From: LMUY01 sp965276785
GTDB taxonomy: Bacteria; Pseudomonadota; Alphaproteobacteria; Acetobacterales; Acetobacteraceae
DNA: 64,000 bases
NCBI GenBank assembly: GCA_965276785.1
Contig: OZ255629.1
Location: 2,294,001 to 2,358,000, forward strand
Direction of reading: 5' to 3'
Position numbers and translations under genes: made by a program. This document shows, piece after piece, positions 44,017 through 53,890 of the stretch (its first letter is position 1; each line of letters opens with the position of its first letter). Under the pieces are notes generated by a model. That model was not told the origin of the DNA and ran no database searches. It saw only the letters and a list, made by a program, of their open reading frames with translations.

Positions 44017-47000
44017 ATGGCGGGCTTCCTCTGCGGTCAATGCGGGCTGAGCAGCCGCGACGGCGCACGCTTCTGCGACGGCTGCGGCGCGCGCCTGCTG
44101 GCCGTCACCGCGTTGGCGGCGCCTGAGCCGCCCGACGAGGAGCTGAAACACGTTACGGTGCTGTTTGGCGACGTCGTCGCCTCCACCGAGATCATCGCCG
44201 GCCTGTCGCCGGAGGAGGCAAGGCGGCGGCTTACCCCGGCCATCGACACGATGTGCGAAGCGGTGCTGGCGTTCGGCGGCACGCTGAACCAGACCCAGGG
44301 CGACGGCATCATGGCGCTGTTCGGCGCGCCACAAAGCATGGAGGACCACGCATTGCGCGCCTGCTGCGCCGCGCTGCAGATGCACCAGTTCGCCGCCCAG
44401 CTTCGGCCACCGACCCGGTTGCGCGCCGGGCTCGCCTCGGGGCTCACCATCCTGAGCGCGGGGGGCGGCACGGGCGCGGTGGGGGCTTTCCTCGCCTTTG
44501 GCGCCACCATCCACCTCGCCTCGCGCCTGCAGCACCTCGCCGCGGCCGGCGCCACGCTGTGTTCGGGCGAAGCGGTCCGGCTTGCCGGGTCCTCGGTGGT
44601 GAGCGCGGCGCTAGGCGAGCACGCCATCCGCGGGCTGCCGGAGCGGGAGGAGGTATTCGAGCTCCTGGGCGTCAGCCGCAGCAGCCTGCGCTTCAATGGG
44701 GCGGTGGCGCGGGGCCTGAGCCCCTACGTCGGCCGCGACGTCGAACTGGCGGAGCTGCAGCGCGCTGCCGACCTTGCACAAGCCGGGCAAACCGCGCTGC
44801 GGGCGGTGGTTGGGGAGGCCGGCATCGGCAAATCCCGCCTGGTCTGGGAGTTTGCCCGCTCGCTGAACCTGCTGGTTTGGCAGGTCTATCGTGCCGAGGC
44901 GGTCTCCTACGGCCGCACCATCCCGTATATGCTGGCTGCCGCCCTGTTGCGCGCGTGCCTGGACGTGGACGACCGAGTGCCGCCCGCCGAAGCGGCGGCG
45001 CGGGTGATGGCCCAGATCGAGCAACTCGGCGGCTTGCCGCCGCGGCTGCAAACCGCGCTACTGTCCCTATTGGTGCTGCCCACCGACGCGGGCGCCGCCG
45101 AGTGGGACGCGCTGGAGCCGCCGCAGCGCCGGGCGGCCTTGCGCGACAGCGTGGTCCAGCTCCTGCAAATGCTGACACGCGAGCGCCCGCTGTTGCTGTT
45201 GCTCGAGGATTTGCATTGGGCCGACGAGCAAAGCCTCCGCCTGCTTGATCTGGCGGCAGCGAACACGTCCCGGCTGCTGCTGCTTGCGACCTACCGGGCC
45301 GGTTTCGACCCGGGCTGGACCGTCGCGGATGCCGCCATTATCCCCGTGGGGCCACTGCCCGCCAAGAGCATGCAACAACTGGCCGAGGCCGCCTGCCCCA
45401 GCACGATTGACGCGACCGTGCGGCAGGAGCTGCTGCAGCGGGCCGCGGGCAACCCGTTCTTCCTGGAGGAGATGGCCCGCGCCGCCGCCGACGCCCAGCG
45501 CGCCACCGCCCGCATCGGCCGGCCGGGTGCCGCCGTGCCGGCGACGGTGCAGGCGGTGCTCGCCGCGCGCATCGACCGGCTGGCCGCCGCCGACAAGCAC
45601 CTGCTCACCGCCGCCTCGGCCTTAGGCAACCGGTTCTCCGCCGGCACGCTGCGCGCGCTGTTTGCCGATCAGCCCGGCGCCAGCTTTCAATGCCAGATGA
45701 ACCGGTTGGCCGAGGCCGGCCTGTTGCGGGAAGACCGCGCGGGGGACGGCGAATACGGTTTCGTCCATGCGCTGATTCAGGAGGTCGCCTATGCCGGCTT
45801 GCCCGCCGCCCGGCGCCGCAGCCTGCATGCCGACATCGTCCACGCGATCCAGCAGGTGTTCGCCGGCCGCTTGCCGGAGCAAGCCGAGCGCCTGGCCTAC
45901 CACGGCCAATTGGGCGAAATGTGGGACGAAGTGGCGGTGCAGGCCCGCCTCGCCGGGCAACGCGCCGCCAGCCGCTCCGCCTATGCCGACGCGGTGGCGT
46001 TCTTCGAGCAGGCCATTGCCGCCTGCGAGCGCCTCCCCGGCTCCGACGAGACGCTGGCAACCCGGATCGACCTGCGGTTCGACCTCCGCAACGCGCTGTT
46101 TCCGACCTCTGCCATCGGCCAGGGCCTGATGCACTCGCAGGAGGCCGAGCGGCTGGCGCAGCAACTGGGCGATTGGCGCCGGCTGGCCTGGGCCACCGCT
46201 TTTGTCGCCCGCGACTTGACGCTAAAGGGGCGGCAGCGTGAGGCCATCGCCACCGCCGAGCGCGCCCAGGCCATCGCCGGGGATGATGACGAGTTGAGCG
46301 TCACGATCGGGTTCTATCGCGGCCTCGCCGACTACTTCCGCGGTGGATACGCCGCTGCCAATGCGACCCTGCGCGAGGCGGTGCGCCGGGTTGAAGCGGG
46401 CGACCGCCTGCGCCGGTACGGCTTGCCGGCGCCAGCAACGCTGTATTTACGCGCGTGGCTGGCTTGGGGCCTGGCACGCATGGGCCGGACCGGAGAGGCG
46501 GAGCACGTGGTCGCCGGCATGCGCGAGGTCGCCGCCGAATACAACCAGCCTTTGGCCGACTTGGTGACGGTGCTGAGCGAGGGGGTCGTGCATGCCTTTG
46601 CCGGGCGTCTCGGCGAGGCGGAGGCGCGGCTGCAGCAATCCCTGGCGCTGTGCCGCCGTTGGGAGTTCTATTCCTGGTTCACCAACATCGCCCGCACTTT
46701 AGGTTACGTGCTGCATGGCCTAGGCCGCGCAGAGCAGGCTGTCGAGCTGCTGACCGAGTGCGTGCGGCGCAGCCGGGATGGCGCCGTGCTGGTGGGCCTT
46801 TCCAACGAATTGGCTTGGCTCGCCGAAGCCCAGTTGGCCGCCGGCCATTTGGACCGGGCGCTGGCCACCGCCGCCGAGGCCGTGGAGCTGGCCCGCGTCC
46901 ATGAAGAACGCGGCAATGAGGCGCTGGCCTGCTTCGCCCAAGCCGCCGCCCTGGCCGCATCCGGCGCGACCGCCCTCAGCCAGGAAGCATATCAGGCCGC

Positions 47001-47088
47001 CGCGCTGCTCGCCGAGGCTTGCGGCATGGAGCCTCTGCTGGCTCGCTGCCGGGAGAAACGACTGCTCGGCGTTTGCGGTCCCGCATGA
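44017..47088 (+). CDS. class III cyclase domain-AAA ATPase-TPR signalling protein
   Basis: A 1023-residue multidomain protein. Residues 6-23 are a zinc ribbon (CGQC...CDGC). Residues about 46-215 are a class III adenylate/guanylate cyclase domain with metal aspartates Asp52 (LFGDVVAST) and Asp96 (TQGDGIMALFGAP). At the usual transition-state Asn of the G-[TVI]-N-L-A-x-R motif it has His166 (GATIHLASR), while the following Arg170 is kept, so cyclase activity is doubtful. Residues 235-550 are an AAA_16-type ATPase (Walker A GEAGIGKS; LLLEDLHWADEQ). The remainder is TPR-like helical repeats. It resembles STAND-type regulators. Start ATG 44017, 16 bp after the GYD gene. Confidence 0.86.
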   Translation: MAGFLCGQCGLSSRDGARFCDGCGARLLAVTALAAPEPPDEELKHVTVLFGDVVASTEIIAGLSPEEARRRLTPAIDTMCEAVLAFGGTLNQTQGDGIMALFGAPQSMEDHALRACCAALQMHQFAAQLRPPTRLRAGLASGLTILSAGGGTGAVGAFLAFGATIHLASRLQHLAAAGATLCSGEAVRLAGSSVVSAALGEHAIRGLPEREEVFELLGVSRSSLRFNGAVARGLSPYVGRDVELAELQRAADLAQAGQTALRAVVGEAGIGKSRLVWEFARSLNLLVWQVYRAEAVSYGRTIPYMLAAALLRACLDVDDRVPPAEAAARVMAQIEQLGGLPPRLQTALLSLLVLPTDAGAAEWDALEPPQRRAALRDSVVQLLQMLTRERPLLLLLEDLHWADEQSLRLLDLAAANTSRLLLLATYRAGFDPGWTVADAAIIPVGPLPAKSMQQLAEAACPSTIDATVRQELLQRAAGNPFFLEEMARAAADAQRATARIGRPGAAVPATVQAVLAARIDRLAAADKHLLTAASALGNRFSAGTLRALFADQPGASFQCQMNRLAEAGLLREDRAGDGEYGFVHALIQEVAYAGLPAARRRSLHADIVHAIQQVFAGRLPEQAERLAYHGQLGEMWDEVAVQARLAGQRAASRSAYADAVAFFEQAIAACERLPGSDETLATRIDLRFDLRNALFPTSAIGQGLMHSQEAERLAQQLGDWRRLAWATAFVARDLTLKGRQREAIATAERAQAIAGDDDELSVTIGFYRGLADYFRGGYAAANATLREAVRRVEAGDRLRRYGLPAPATLYLRAWLAWGLARMGRTGEAEHVVAGMREVAAEYNQPLADLVTVLSEGVVHAFAGRLGEAEARLQQSLALCRRWEFYSWFTNIARTLGYVLHGLGRAEQAVELLTECVRRSRDGAVLVGLSNELAWLAEAQLAAGHLDRALATAAEAVELARVHEERGNEALACFAQAAALAASGATALSQEAYQAAALLAEACGMEPLLARCREKRLLGVCGPA

Positions 47089-47099
47089 CCCGATCCGCC

Positions 47100-50000
47100 T
47101 CACGCGCTTGGAGCGTAGCGTCGCAAATCCAGCGTCCGCGGCAACTCCGCCGATGCCGCGCCCACCGGCGGCTCCATGCGTCCCGCAGTGTGTCCATACG
47201 GAACGAAGCGCGCCCGCCGCCGAGATTCGGCCTCGTTCGCGTTCACCGGGAACCGGTCGTATGAGCGCCCGCCGGGATGAGCCACGTGGTAGGTCATCCC
47301 GCCCAACGAGCGCTCGTTCCAGCGGTCGTAGACGTCGAACACCAAGGGCGTCTGCGCTGGGATGGTGGGGTGTAGCGCGCTATACGGCTGCCACGCCTTG
47401 AACCGCACCCCCGCCACGAATTCGCCAGCCGTCCCGGTCGGGATCAGCGGCACCGCCACGCCGTTGCACGCCAAGGTGAGCCGCTCCGGCTCCCACCCCG
47501 TCACCCGCGCCTGCAGCCGCTCCACCGAGCTGTCGACGTATCGCACCGTGCCGCCACCCCCCGGCATCTCGCCCAGCGCGTGCCAAGGCTCGAGCGCATG
47601 GCGGAGTTCCACCAGGCTGGCGCCCACCGGCACCGAGCCGATCACCGGGAAGCGGAACGCCAGATGGGGGGCGAACCAGGCCGGGTCGAGCGCGGCGCCG
47701 AACCCGGCGCCAAAGGCCGCAAGCTCCTCCAGCGCGTTCAGGAAGTCCTGCCAGACGAAATGCGGCAGCATGAAATCGTCATGCACCCGGGTGCCCCAGC
47801 GGATCAGCCGCCGCTCGTACGGCACCTGCCAGAACGCCGCTACCGCAGTGCGCATCAGCAACGTCTGCGCCGCTGCCATTTCCGGGTGCGGCGGCATTTC
47901 GTAGGCACGGAACTCCACCAGGCCGAGCCGGCCGGAGGTGCTGTCCGGCGAGTAGAGCTTGTCGATGCAGAACTCGGTCCGGTGCGTGTTGCCGGTCATG
48001 TCGGTCAGGATGTTGCGGAACAGCCGGTCCACCATCCACGGCGCCGGCGCCGGCGCCTCCCGCCGCACCTGGGCAAAGGCAATTTCCAATTCGCGCACCG
48101 CGTCCTGCCGGGCTTCATCAATGCGCGGATGCTGGCTCATCGGGCCGATGAACAGGCCGCTGAACAGGAACGAGAGGCTGGGATGGTTGTGCCAGAAGCC
48201 GAGCAGCGAGCGCAGCAGGTCGGGCCGGCGCAGGAACGGGCTGTCCTCCGGCAGCGCCGCGCCCATCACCACGTGGTTGCCGCCGCCGGTGCCGACATGG
48301 CGGCCATCTAGCATGAACTTCTCGGCCCGCAAGCCGCATTGCCGCGCCGCTTCGTAGAGCTGGCCGGTGTTGCGCAGCATCTGCTGCCAACTTGTCGCCG
48401 GATGCACGTTCACCTCGATCACGCCGGGATCGGGCGTCACCAAGAAGCTCAGCAGGCGCCGATCGTATGGCGCCTTGTAGCCCTCCAGCACCACAGGTTG
48501 GCGTAGTGCAGCGGCGGTATGCTCCACCGCCGCTACCAGGGACAGCCAGTCCTCCGCCCGGTCCAGCGGCGGCAGGTAGACATACAACAGACCATTCCGC
48601 GGCTGCACAGTAAGCGCCGTGCGGATGCCCCGCCCTTGCTCGGTCGACCCCGGCCCAAGCAGCGCCTCATGCGGCGGCAAGCGGGCGGCGGCTGCCATCG
48701 GGTCGGGCTCCGGCTCCTCCTCCAGCTCCTTGGGATCGACATACGGCAGGGCGGCCAGTGGCAGCCGAACGCCCATCGAGCTGTCTCCCTGCACGAGGAA
48801 GATCTTGCTCTCGCGCATCTGCCAGGCCTCGGTTTGCCATCGCCTCGCCGCGCCACGCCGGGCAAGCGGCAATACATAGCCCACCACCGCGTCGAGCCCT
48901 TGGCTGAACACCCGGCGCAACCGTTCGCGTTCCTGCGGGTCCCGCGTTTGGCTTGCCTCCGCGACCACGTTGGCCGGCAGCCGGCCCTCGCGCATCAGGA
49001 AATAGGGCTGATCCTCATAGGCCGGCATCACCCCGCTACCGGCCACGCCCAATGCCTCGGCTAGGCCGCTGGCAAAGCGGGCGGCAGTTTTAATGCTGGC
49101 GCTGCCCTCCCCCTCATCCGGATCGGCCAGCAAGGCGCGTTCCCGCCATACCGGCTCGCCATCCGGCCGCCAGGTGGCGTGCAGCGCCCAGCGCGGCGTC
49201 TGCTCCCCCGGATAGTGCTTGCCGGCGCCGTATTGCAACGAAGCTCCGGGCGACCACAACGTCATCAGCCGCCGGATCAAGCGGCCGGCCTCGCGCCGCT
49301 TGGTTGGGCCCAGCGCGTCAATGGTCCATTCCGACCCATCCGGATCCCGATCGGAGACGAAAGTGGGCTCGCCGCCCATCGTCAACCGCACGTCCGCCGC
49401 CGCCAAAGCGTCATCGACCCGCTGCCCGGCGGCCACGATCGCTTGCCATTGCGCCGGCTGATAGGGCTTGGTCACCCGCGGCGTCTCCACCATCCGGGTG
49501 ACCTTCATCTCGAAGCCGAACTCGGTCCCTGCCGTCTCCACCAGCCCGGAGATCGGCGCGGCAGACAGCGGCTCCGGCGTGGCCGCGAGCGGGATGTGGC
49601 CCTCCCCGGTGAGCAGCCCGCTGGTGGCGTCCAGCCCCACCCAGCCGGCCCCGGGCAAATAGACCTCGGCCCAGGCATGCAGGTCAGTGAAGTCCTCGCT
49701 GGCGCCCGCGGGGCCTTCGAGCGCGGTCACGTCCGGCCGTAACTGGATCAGGTAGCCGGAGACGAACCGGGCGGCGAACCCCAGCGTGCGGAACGCCTGC
49801 ACCAGCACCCAGGCGCTGTCCCGGCAAGAGCCTTGCGCATTGGCCAAGGTCTGCTCCGGGCTCCACACGCCGGCTTCCAGCCGCACGATATAGCCAACCC
49901 GGTCCCGCACGGCCTGGTTGACCCGGACCAGGTAGTCAATGGTGCGCTCCCCGCCCGGCTGCAATTCCGCCACCAAGCGGGCCAGCAGCGGCCCGGCCGG

Positions 50001-50363
50001 CTCGGCCCGGCGGAACGCAGCCAATTCCGTCTCCAACACCGGGTCGTACCGGAACGGCACCGTCTCGGCGTCGGTTTCGAGAAAGAAGTCGAACGGGTTG
50101 ATGGTCGCCATATCGGCCAGCAGGTCGACCGTGACCTCGAACTGCGTCACCTGCTCGGGGAACACCGCGCGGGCGAGGAAATTGCCCTGCGGGTCCTGCT
50201 GCCAGTTCAGGAAGTGCCCAGCGGGCTGAATGTTCAGCGCATAGGACAGGATCGGCGTGCGGCAATGCGGCGCCGGGCGCAGCCGGATGGTCTGCGGCCC
50301 AAGCTGCACCGGGCGGTTGTAACGGTAGCTGGTCCGGTGAGTGAGTGCGACGTGCAATGCCAT
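47100..50363 (-). CDS. transglutaminase/DUF2126 giant protein
   Basis: A 1087-residue protein. The N-terminal 300 residues are a transglutaminase-like cysteine protease fold (Cys in AQGSCRDSAWVLVQA, His in DLHAWAEVYLPGAGWVGLD, Asp in the following DATSG). The rest is DUF2126, including TMGGEPTFVSDRDPDG, YGAGKHYPGEQTPRWALHAT, VEVNVHPATSWQQML and GGGNHVVMGAA. These proteins often sit near an ATP-grasp/alpha-E operon; those partners are not here. Start ATG 50363; convergent with the cyclase-ATPase gene across 11 bp. Confidence 0.9.
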   Translation of the reverse strand: MALHVALTHRTSYRYNRPVQLGPQTIRLRPAPHCRTPILSYALNIQPAGHFLNWQQDPQGNFLARAVFPEQVTQFEVTVDLLADMATINPFDFFLETDAETVPFRYDPVLETELAAFRRAEPAGPLLARLVAELQPGGERTIDYLVRVNQAVRDRVGYIVRLEAGVWSPEQTLANAQGSCRDSAWVLVQAFRTLGFAARFVSGYLIQLRPDVTALEGPAGASEDFTDLHAWAEVYLPGAGWVGLDATSGLLTGEGHIPLAATPEPLSAAPISGLVETAGTEFGFEMKVTRMVETPRVTKPYQPAQWQAIVAAGQRVDDALAAADVRLTMGGEPTFVSDRDPDGSEWTIDALGPTKRREAGRLIRRLMTLWSPGASLQYGAGKHYPGEQTPRWALHATWRPDGEPVWRERALLADPDEGEGSASIKTAARFASGLAEALGVAGSGVMPAYEDQPYFLMREGRLPANVVAEASQTRDPQERERLRRVFSQGLDAVVGYVLPLARRGAARRWQTEAWQMRESKIFLVQGDSSMGVRLPLAALPYVDPKELEEEPEPDPMAAAARLPPHEALLGPGSTEQGRGIRTALTVQPRNGLLYVYLPPLDRAEDWLSLVAAVEHTAAALRQPVVLEGYKAPYDRRLLSFLVTPDPGVIEVNVHPATSWQQMLRNTGQLYEAARQCGLRAEKFMLDGRHVGTGGGNHVVMGAALPEDSPFLRRPDLLRSLLGFWHNHPSLSFLFSGLFIGPMSQHPRIDEARQDAVRELEIAFAQVRREAPAPAPWMVDRLFRNILTDMTGNTHRTEFCIDKLYSPDSTSGRLGLVEFRAYEMPPHPEMAAAQTLLMRTAVAAFWQVPYERRLIRWGTRVHDDFMLPHFVWQDFLNALEELAAFGAGFGAALDPAWFAPHLAFRFPVIGSVPVGASLVELRHALEPWHALGEMPGGGGTVRYVDSSVERLQARVTGWEPERLTLACNGVAVPLIPTGTAGEFVAGVRFKAWQPYSALHPTIPAQTPLVFDVYDRWNERSLGGMTYHVAHPGGRSYDRFPVNANEAESRRRARFVPYGHTAGRMEPPVGAASAELPRTLDLRRYAPSA

Positions 50364-50515
50364 CGGTATCGGGGCTCCCGTGCCAAACTGCGCACCCGCA
50401 GCATCGGGGCGCCGGCCAATGGACGCAAGCGCTGCCCAATCCCACCCGGGCGGTTAATGTCGGGTTCATTCTTTGGTGGCATCCTATCGGCCGGCGGGTA
50501 GAACGGGGATCGGGC

Positions 50516-52432
50516 ATGGTGCCAAGCGGGGCCGTTGCGGCGCTGTGCGAGGCGGGCTTGGCGCATCTGGTGGCCGGGCGATTTGCGGAGGCCGAGCACA
50601 ATTTCTCCGGCGTGCTGGAGCACGAGCCGCGGCATCTGCAAGGCATGCTTGCGCTGGGCATCATCGCCTGGCAGCAGGGGCGCCATCCCGCCGCGCTCAG
50701 CCGCGCCCGGCAGGCGGCTACCCTCGCCCCGAAACTCCCGGCCGCTCACCTGCTGTTGGGACGGGTGCTGCGCGAGAGCGGGCTGCTCCCGGATGCGGTC
50801 ACAGCCTTTCGCACCGCCCTGCGCCTCGCCCCGGCCGACAACGCCGCCCGCTTCGAGTTGGCGCAACTGCTGGCAGACGCGGCATTGCCCGACGAAGCCG
50901 CGCTCTGCTACCGCACTGCCCTGCGGCATGACCCGGCGAACGCGGCCGGCCACTACAACTTCGGCAACCTGCTGCTCCGGCTCGGCCGCACGGACGAAGC
51001 GCTGTCCTGCTACCAGGCCGCCCTCGTCTTACAGCCAGGCCACCGCCACGCGCAGAACAACCTGGCCGCCTGCCTGCGCCAACTCGGCCGCCCGGCGGAG
51101 GCCGAGCAGCAATATCGCGCTCTCGCCGAGCACTATCCCGATATGGTCGAGGCGCACTATAACCTCGGCAACCTCCTGTTTGAGACCGGCCGCTTTGCCG
51201 ATGCCGCCGCCGCCTTTCGCACGGCGCTGGTGCTCTGTCCGGACCATGCGGATGCGGCCAACAATCTCGGCAGCGCCTTGATCGAGCTCGGCGATTATGC
51301 CGGGGCGGAGCAGTGCTTGCGCCAGGCCGCCAACCGCCAGCCCGGGCAAGCGGTGCCGCGCTCCAATCTCGGCGCCGCGCTGCGCGAAATGGGCCAGGTG
51401 GTTGAGGCCGAAGCCTGCTTCGTCACCGCGCTGGACCTGGCGGGGGACACGGTGCCGGCCCGCAACAATCTTGCCACCACCCTGCTGCAGACCGGGCGGC
51501 TGCGCGAGGGCTGGGCGCTGTACGAGACCCGCTGGGAGACGCCCAGCCTACCACCCCGCCCGTTCACCGAGCCGCTTTGGCAGGGCGAGACGCTGGGCGA
51601 CGGCGTCCTGCTGCTTCACGCCGAGCAAGGCATGGGGGACACGCTGCAATTCTGCCGCTATGTCCGCTTGGCGGCGACGCGCGCCCGAGTGGTGCTGGAG
51701 GTGCAGTCGCCATTGCGGCGCCTTCTGGCCCGCTCGCTGCCCGAGGTGGAGCAGATTGTTTGTCGTGGCGAGACGCTGCCCCGCTTCAGCCGTCAGTGCC
51801 CGCTGCTCAGCCTGCCGCGCATCTTCGGCACTACGCTGGATAGCATCCCGGCCGAAATCCCGTATTTGTTCCCTGTCCCGGCTGAGGCCGCCGCTTGGCA
51901 AACCCGGCTCGCCGCATTGCCCGGCCTGCGCGTGGGCCTAGCCTGGCGCGGCAACCAAGCCTTCGCCGATGCTAAGCGCAAGCGGGACATGGACGCTGCC
52001 TTTCTGGCGATGTTGCGCGGCCTGCCCGGCATTTCCTTCGTCTCGCTGCAAAAGGATCTGTCGGCCGAGGCGAAAGCCACCGCGCAGAGCTTGCTGCCCA
52101 TGACCGATTGGACGCCCGAACTCAACGATTTTTCTCACACCGCCGCCCTTGTCGCAGGCCTGGACCTGGTGATTGCGGTCGATACCGCGGTGATCCACCT
52201 GGCTGGCGCGCTGGGCTGCCCGGCTTGGCTGCTCAACCGGTTCGACCCGTGTTGGCGCTGGCTGCGGGACCGGGAGGACAGTCCGTGGTACCCCACACTG
52301 CGCCAATTCCGGCAGGCCAACAGCGGCGATTGGGGCGGCGTGATGCAGCGGGTTGCCGCGGCGCTCATGCTGAGGCCCCCACCTCAGAGATCGTCCTGCC
52401 GTAGACCATCTTCCTTCCCGCGGGCGGGATAG
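50516..52432 (+). CDS. TPR glycosyltransferase (GT9-like C-terminus)
   Basis: A 638-residue protein. Residues 1-350 are consecutive TPR units (AHYNLGNLLFETGRFADAAA type, about ten). The C-terminal part has HAEQGMGDTLQFCRYV, GLAWRGNQAFADAKRKRD, VSLQKDLS and DLVIAVDTAVIHLAGALGCP, which are the family features of TPR-containing GT9-like (heptosyltransferase-fold) proteins. Start ATG 50516 with GGGGA upstream; the reading frame extends further up but there is no ribosome site there. Possible role in protein or surface glycosylation; acceptor unknown. Confidence 0.83.
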   Translation: MVPSGAVAALCEAGLAHLVAGRFAEAEHNFSGVLEHEPRHLQGMLALGIIAWQQGRHPAALSRARQAATLAPKLPAAHLLLGRVLRESGLLPDAVTAFRTALRLAPADNAARFELAQLLADAALPDEAALCYRTALRHDPANAAGHYNFGNLLLRLGRTDEALSCYQAALVLQPGHRHAQNNLAACLRQLGRPAEAEQQYRALAEHYPDMVEAHYNLGNLLFETGRFADAAAAFRTALVLCPDHADAANNLGSALIELGDYAGAEQCLRQAANRQPGQAVPRSNLGAALREMGQVVEAEACFVTALDLAGDTVPARNNLATTLLQTGRLREGWALYETRWETPSLPPRPFTEPLWQGETLGDGVLLLHAEQGMGDTLQFCRYVRLAATRARVVLEVQSPLRRLLARSLPEVEQIVCRGETLPRFSRQCPLLSLPRIFGTTLDSIPAEIPYLFPVPAEAAAWQTRLAALPGLRVGLAWRGNQAFADAKRKRDMDAAFLAMLRGLPGISFVSLQKDLSAEAKATAQSLLPMTDWTPELNDFSHTAALVAGLDLVIAVDTAVIHLAGALGCPAWLLNRFDPCWRWLRDREDSPWYPTLRQFRQANSGDWGGVMQRVAAALMLRPPPQRSSCRRPSSFPRAG

Positions 52433-52437
52433 CGCGA

Positions 52438-52452
52438 GGGCGCGTGGCGCCC
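52438..52452. terminator. terminator candidate between convergent genes
   Basis: GGGCGC (52438-52443), loop GTG, GCGCCC (52447-52452), followed by TGCTTCTTG on the plus strand; another GCCCG/CGGGT hairpin starts 15 bases later. It lies just after the TPR-glycosyltransferase gene and before the convergent citrate synthase-like gene. Confidence 0.5.
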
Positions 52453-52537
52453 GCGGTGCTTCTTGCCCGTGCGGGTGCTTTCCCGGCAGTGCGCAAGCCG
52501 CGTTGAAACACCGCATGATCCTGGATCCATGCTGAGA

Positions 52538-53734
52538 TTAGCTGTGATCCGCAGGTAATATGCCCGTGTAGGCCGTCCTCGGTCGTAGCACAGGTCCACT
52601 CTGCATTTGCTCGTGAGCGTGCGCAATCCAGCCAACGAGGCGAGCGATGACCTGGATGGAGACGCTGCTGTCAGGCGGGCTGAGCCGGCTTTCGATGTAA
52701 TAACCGAGCAGGGATAGATCCGGTTCGATCCGGGGGCCGTCATGAGCGACCCGGATCGCTTCAAACAAGCGCCTGAAATCGGCGTCATCGCGATGGCGGT
52801 CCTTTAGGACTCGAAGCAGGGCGCGGGCGCGGGCATCGCCCCCCTTGTAGACGCTGTGGGAAAAACCCGGAATGACCTCACCGGACCGGTAGCGTTCGAT
52901 GACGGGCCGCCCGGCATCCGGGGACGACCTGATCTCGGCAATCAGCCGCCGGATCGCCGGGGCACGGCCTTCGCCGATCCTGGCGCCCTTGATAGCAATC
53001 AATCCAGCGGCGACGGCCTGATAGGGTGTCGCTCCCGTGTTGGCCAGCGCGCGCACTGCGTAGGTCGGCGACGTGAGTTCATGGTCCGCGAAGAGCACCA
53101 GCAGCCGGCGGATAAGGTCTTGGAACGCAGCCGACGCCTTGTAGCCGCGTCCCAGGACAATATGGATCGGATCGGCGCTTGGCTTGTCGTCCTGAACGAC
53201 CATCGAGACGAACCAGCGGATCAGTTCCGCGCCAGTCGAGGCGAACCCCAGGGGCGTCCGGTCGTAGTTGCGTGGATGAGCCGCCTCGAGCACAGCGAAT
53301 AAGCTGCCGGCTTTATCCGAGGCGGCAAGGCCGGAGAGCGCCGACCGGAGCTTTCTGAAGCCCGGCGGCGGAGACGGTGGCGTGGGCGGGAAGATCACAT
53401 CCGCTGGCTGCTCCCACAGCAGGGCCGCCACATCCTCGAGCGTCGCCCACTCCGAAAGTGCTATGGCCGACTGCCCGCGATAGTAGTGCCCTGTTCCGGT
53501 AAGCAGGGTGATTTTCGTCTCTGGAACAAGGATCGAGTCGAACTTGACGGTTCGATCCTCAACCAGTTTGCCTGAGATGCGCTCTATGTCTTCCCGCCAG
53601 TACAGACGTGATCGCTTACCCGGCACACCCTGCGACCGGATGTTTTTGCGGCCGACATAGGCATAGAGCGATTGCACGCTGATGCCCAACAATGCGGCCG
53701 CTTGCCTGGCGGTGAGATAAAGCTCGCTATCCAC
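52538..53734 (-). CDS. HTH-citrate synthase family protein
   Basis: A 398-residue protein. Residues 5-50 form a helix-turn-helix of excisionase/MerR type (ARQAAALLGISVQSLYAYVG). The rest is a citrate synthase fold: LFADHELTSPTYAVR (catalytic His), GFSHSVYKGGDARAR (second His), EPDLSLLGYYI and ARLVGWIAHAHEQ. Ser replaces the common Arg in the GF-x-H-R-V-Y-K motif. Start GTG 53734 (VDSELYLTARQ) is preferred, with only a weak ribosome site; a much longer upstream frame is antisense to the MFS gene. It may condense an acyl-CoA with oxaloacetate, which fits the adjacent PrpD-type gene, or be regulatory. Divergent from the MFS gene. Confidence 0.8.
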   Translation of the reverse strand: MDSELYLTARQAAALLGISVQSLYAYVGRKNIRSQGVPGKRSRLYWREDIERISGKLVEDRTVKFDSILVPETKITLLTGTGHYYRGQSAIALSEWATLEDVAALLWEQPADVIFPPTPPSPPPGFRKLRSALSGLAASDKAGSLFAVLEAAHPRNYDRTPLGFASTGAELIRWFVSMVVQDDKPSADPIHIVLGRGYKASAAFQDLIRRLLVLFADHELTSPTYAVRALANTGATPYQAVAAGLIAIKGARIGEGRAPAIRRLIAEIRSSPDAGRPVIERYRSGEVIPGFSHSVYKGGDARARALLRVLKDRHRDDADFRRLFEAIRVAHDGPRIEPDLSLLGYYIESRLSPPDSSVSIQVIARLVGWIAHAHEQMQSGPVLRPRTAYTGILPADHS

Positions 53735-53803
53735 GCAGGACGCCCGTTGGGCTCTCAACCAGCATTGCCGACGCGCGCCTCCGACCCATTCTCGGATCAA
53801 TGG

Positions 53804-53828
53804 TTGACACGCTCCGTACAGATTGACA
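53804..53828. promoter_or_regulatory. 25-bp operator-like element, copy 1
   Basis: TTGACA, 13 bases, TTGACA, with GTACAGA before the second half. It lies between the divergent citrate synthase-like and MFS genes. Nineteen of 25 bases agree with copy 2 at 55333-55357, including GTACAGATTGAC. No regulator gene is visible next to it. Confidence 0.55.
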
Positions 53829-53890
53829 ACTGGGATTGAGTCGTCGCCCACTCTGGCCAATCGAGCACAGAAAATCGATGGGAAACGAAC

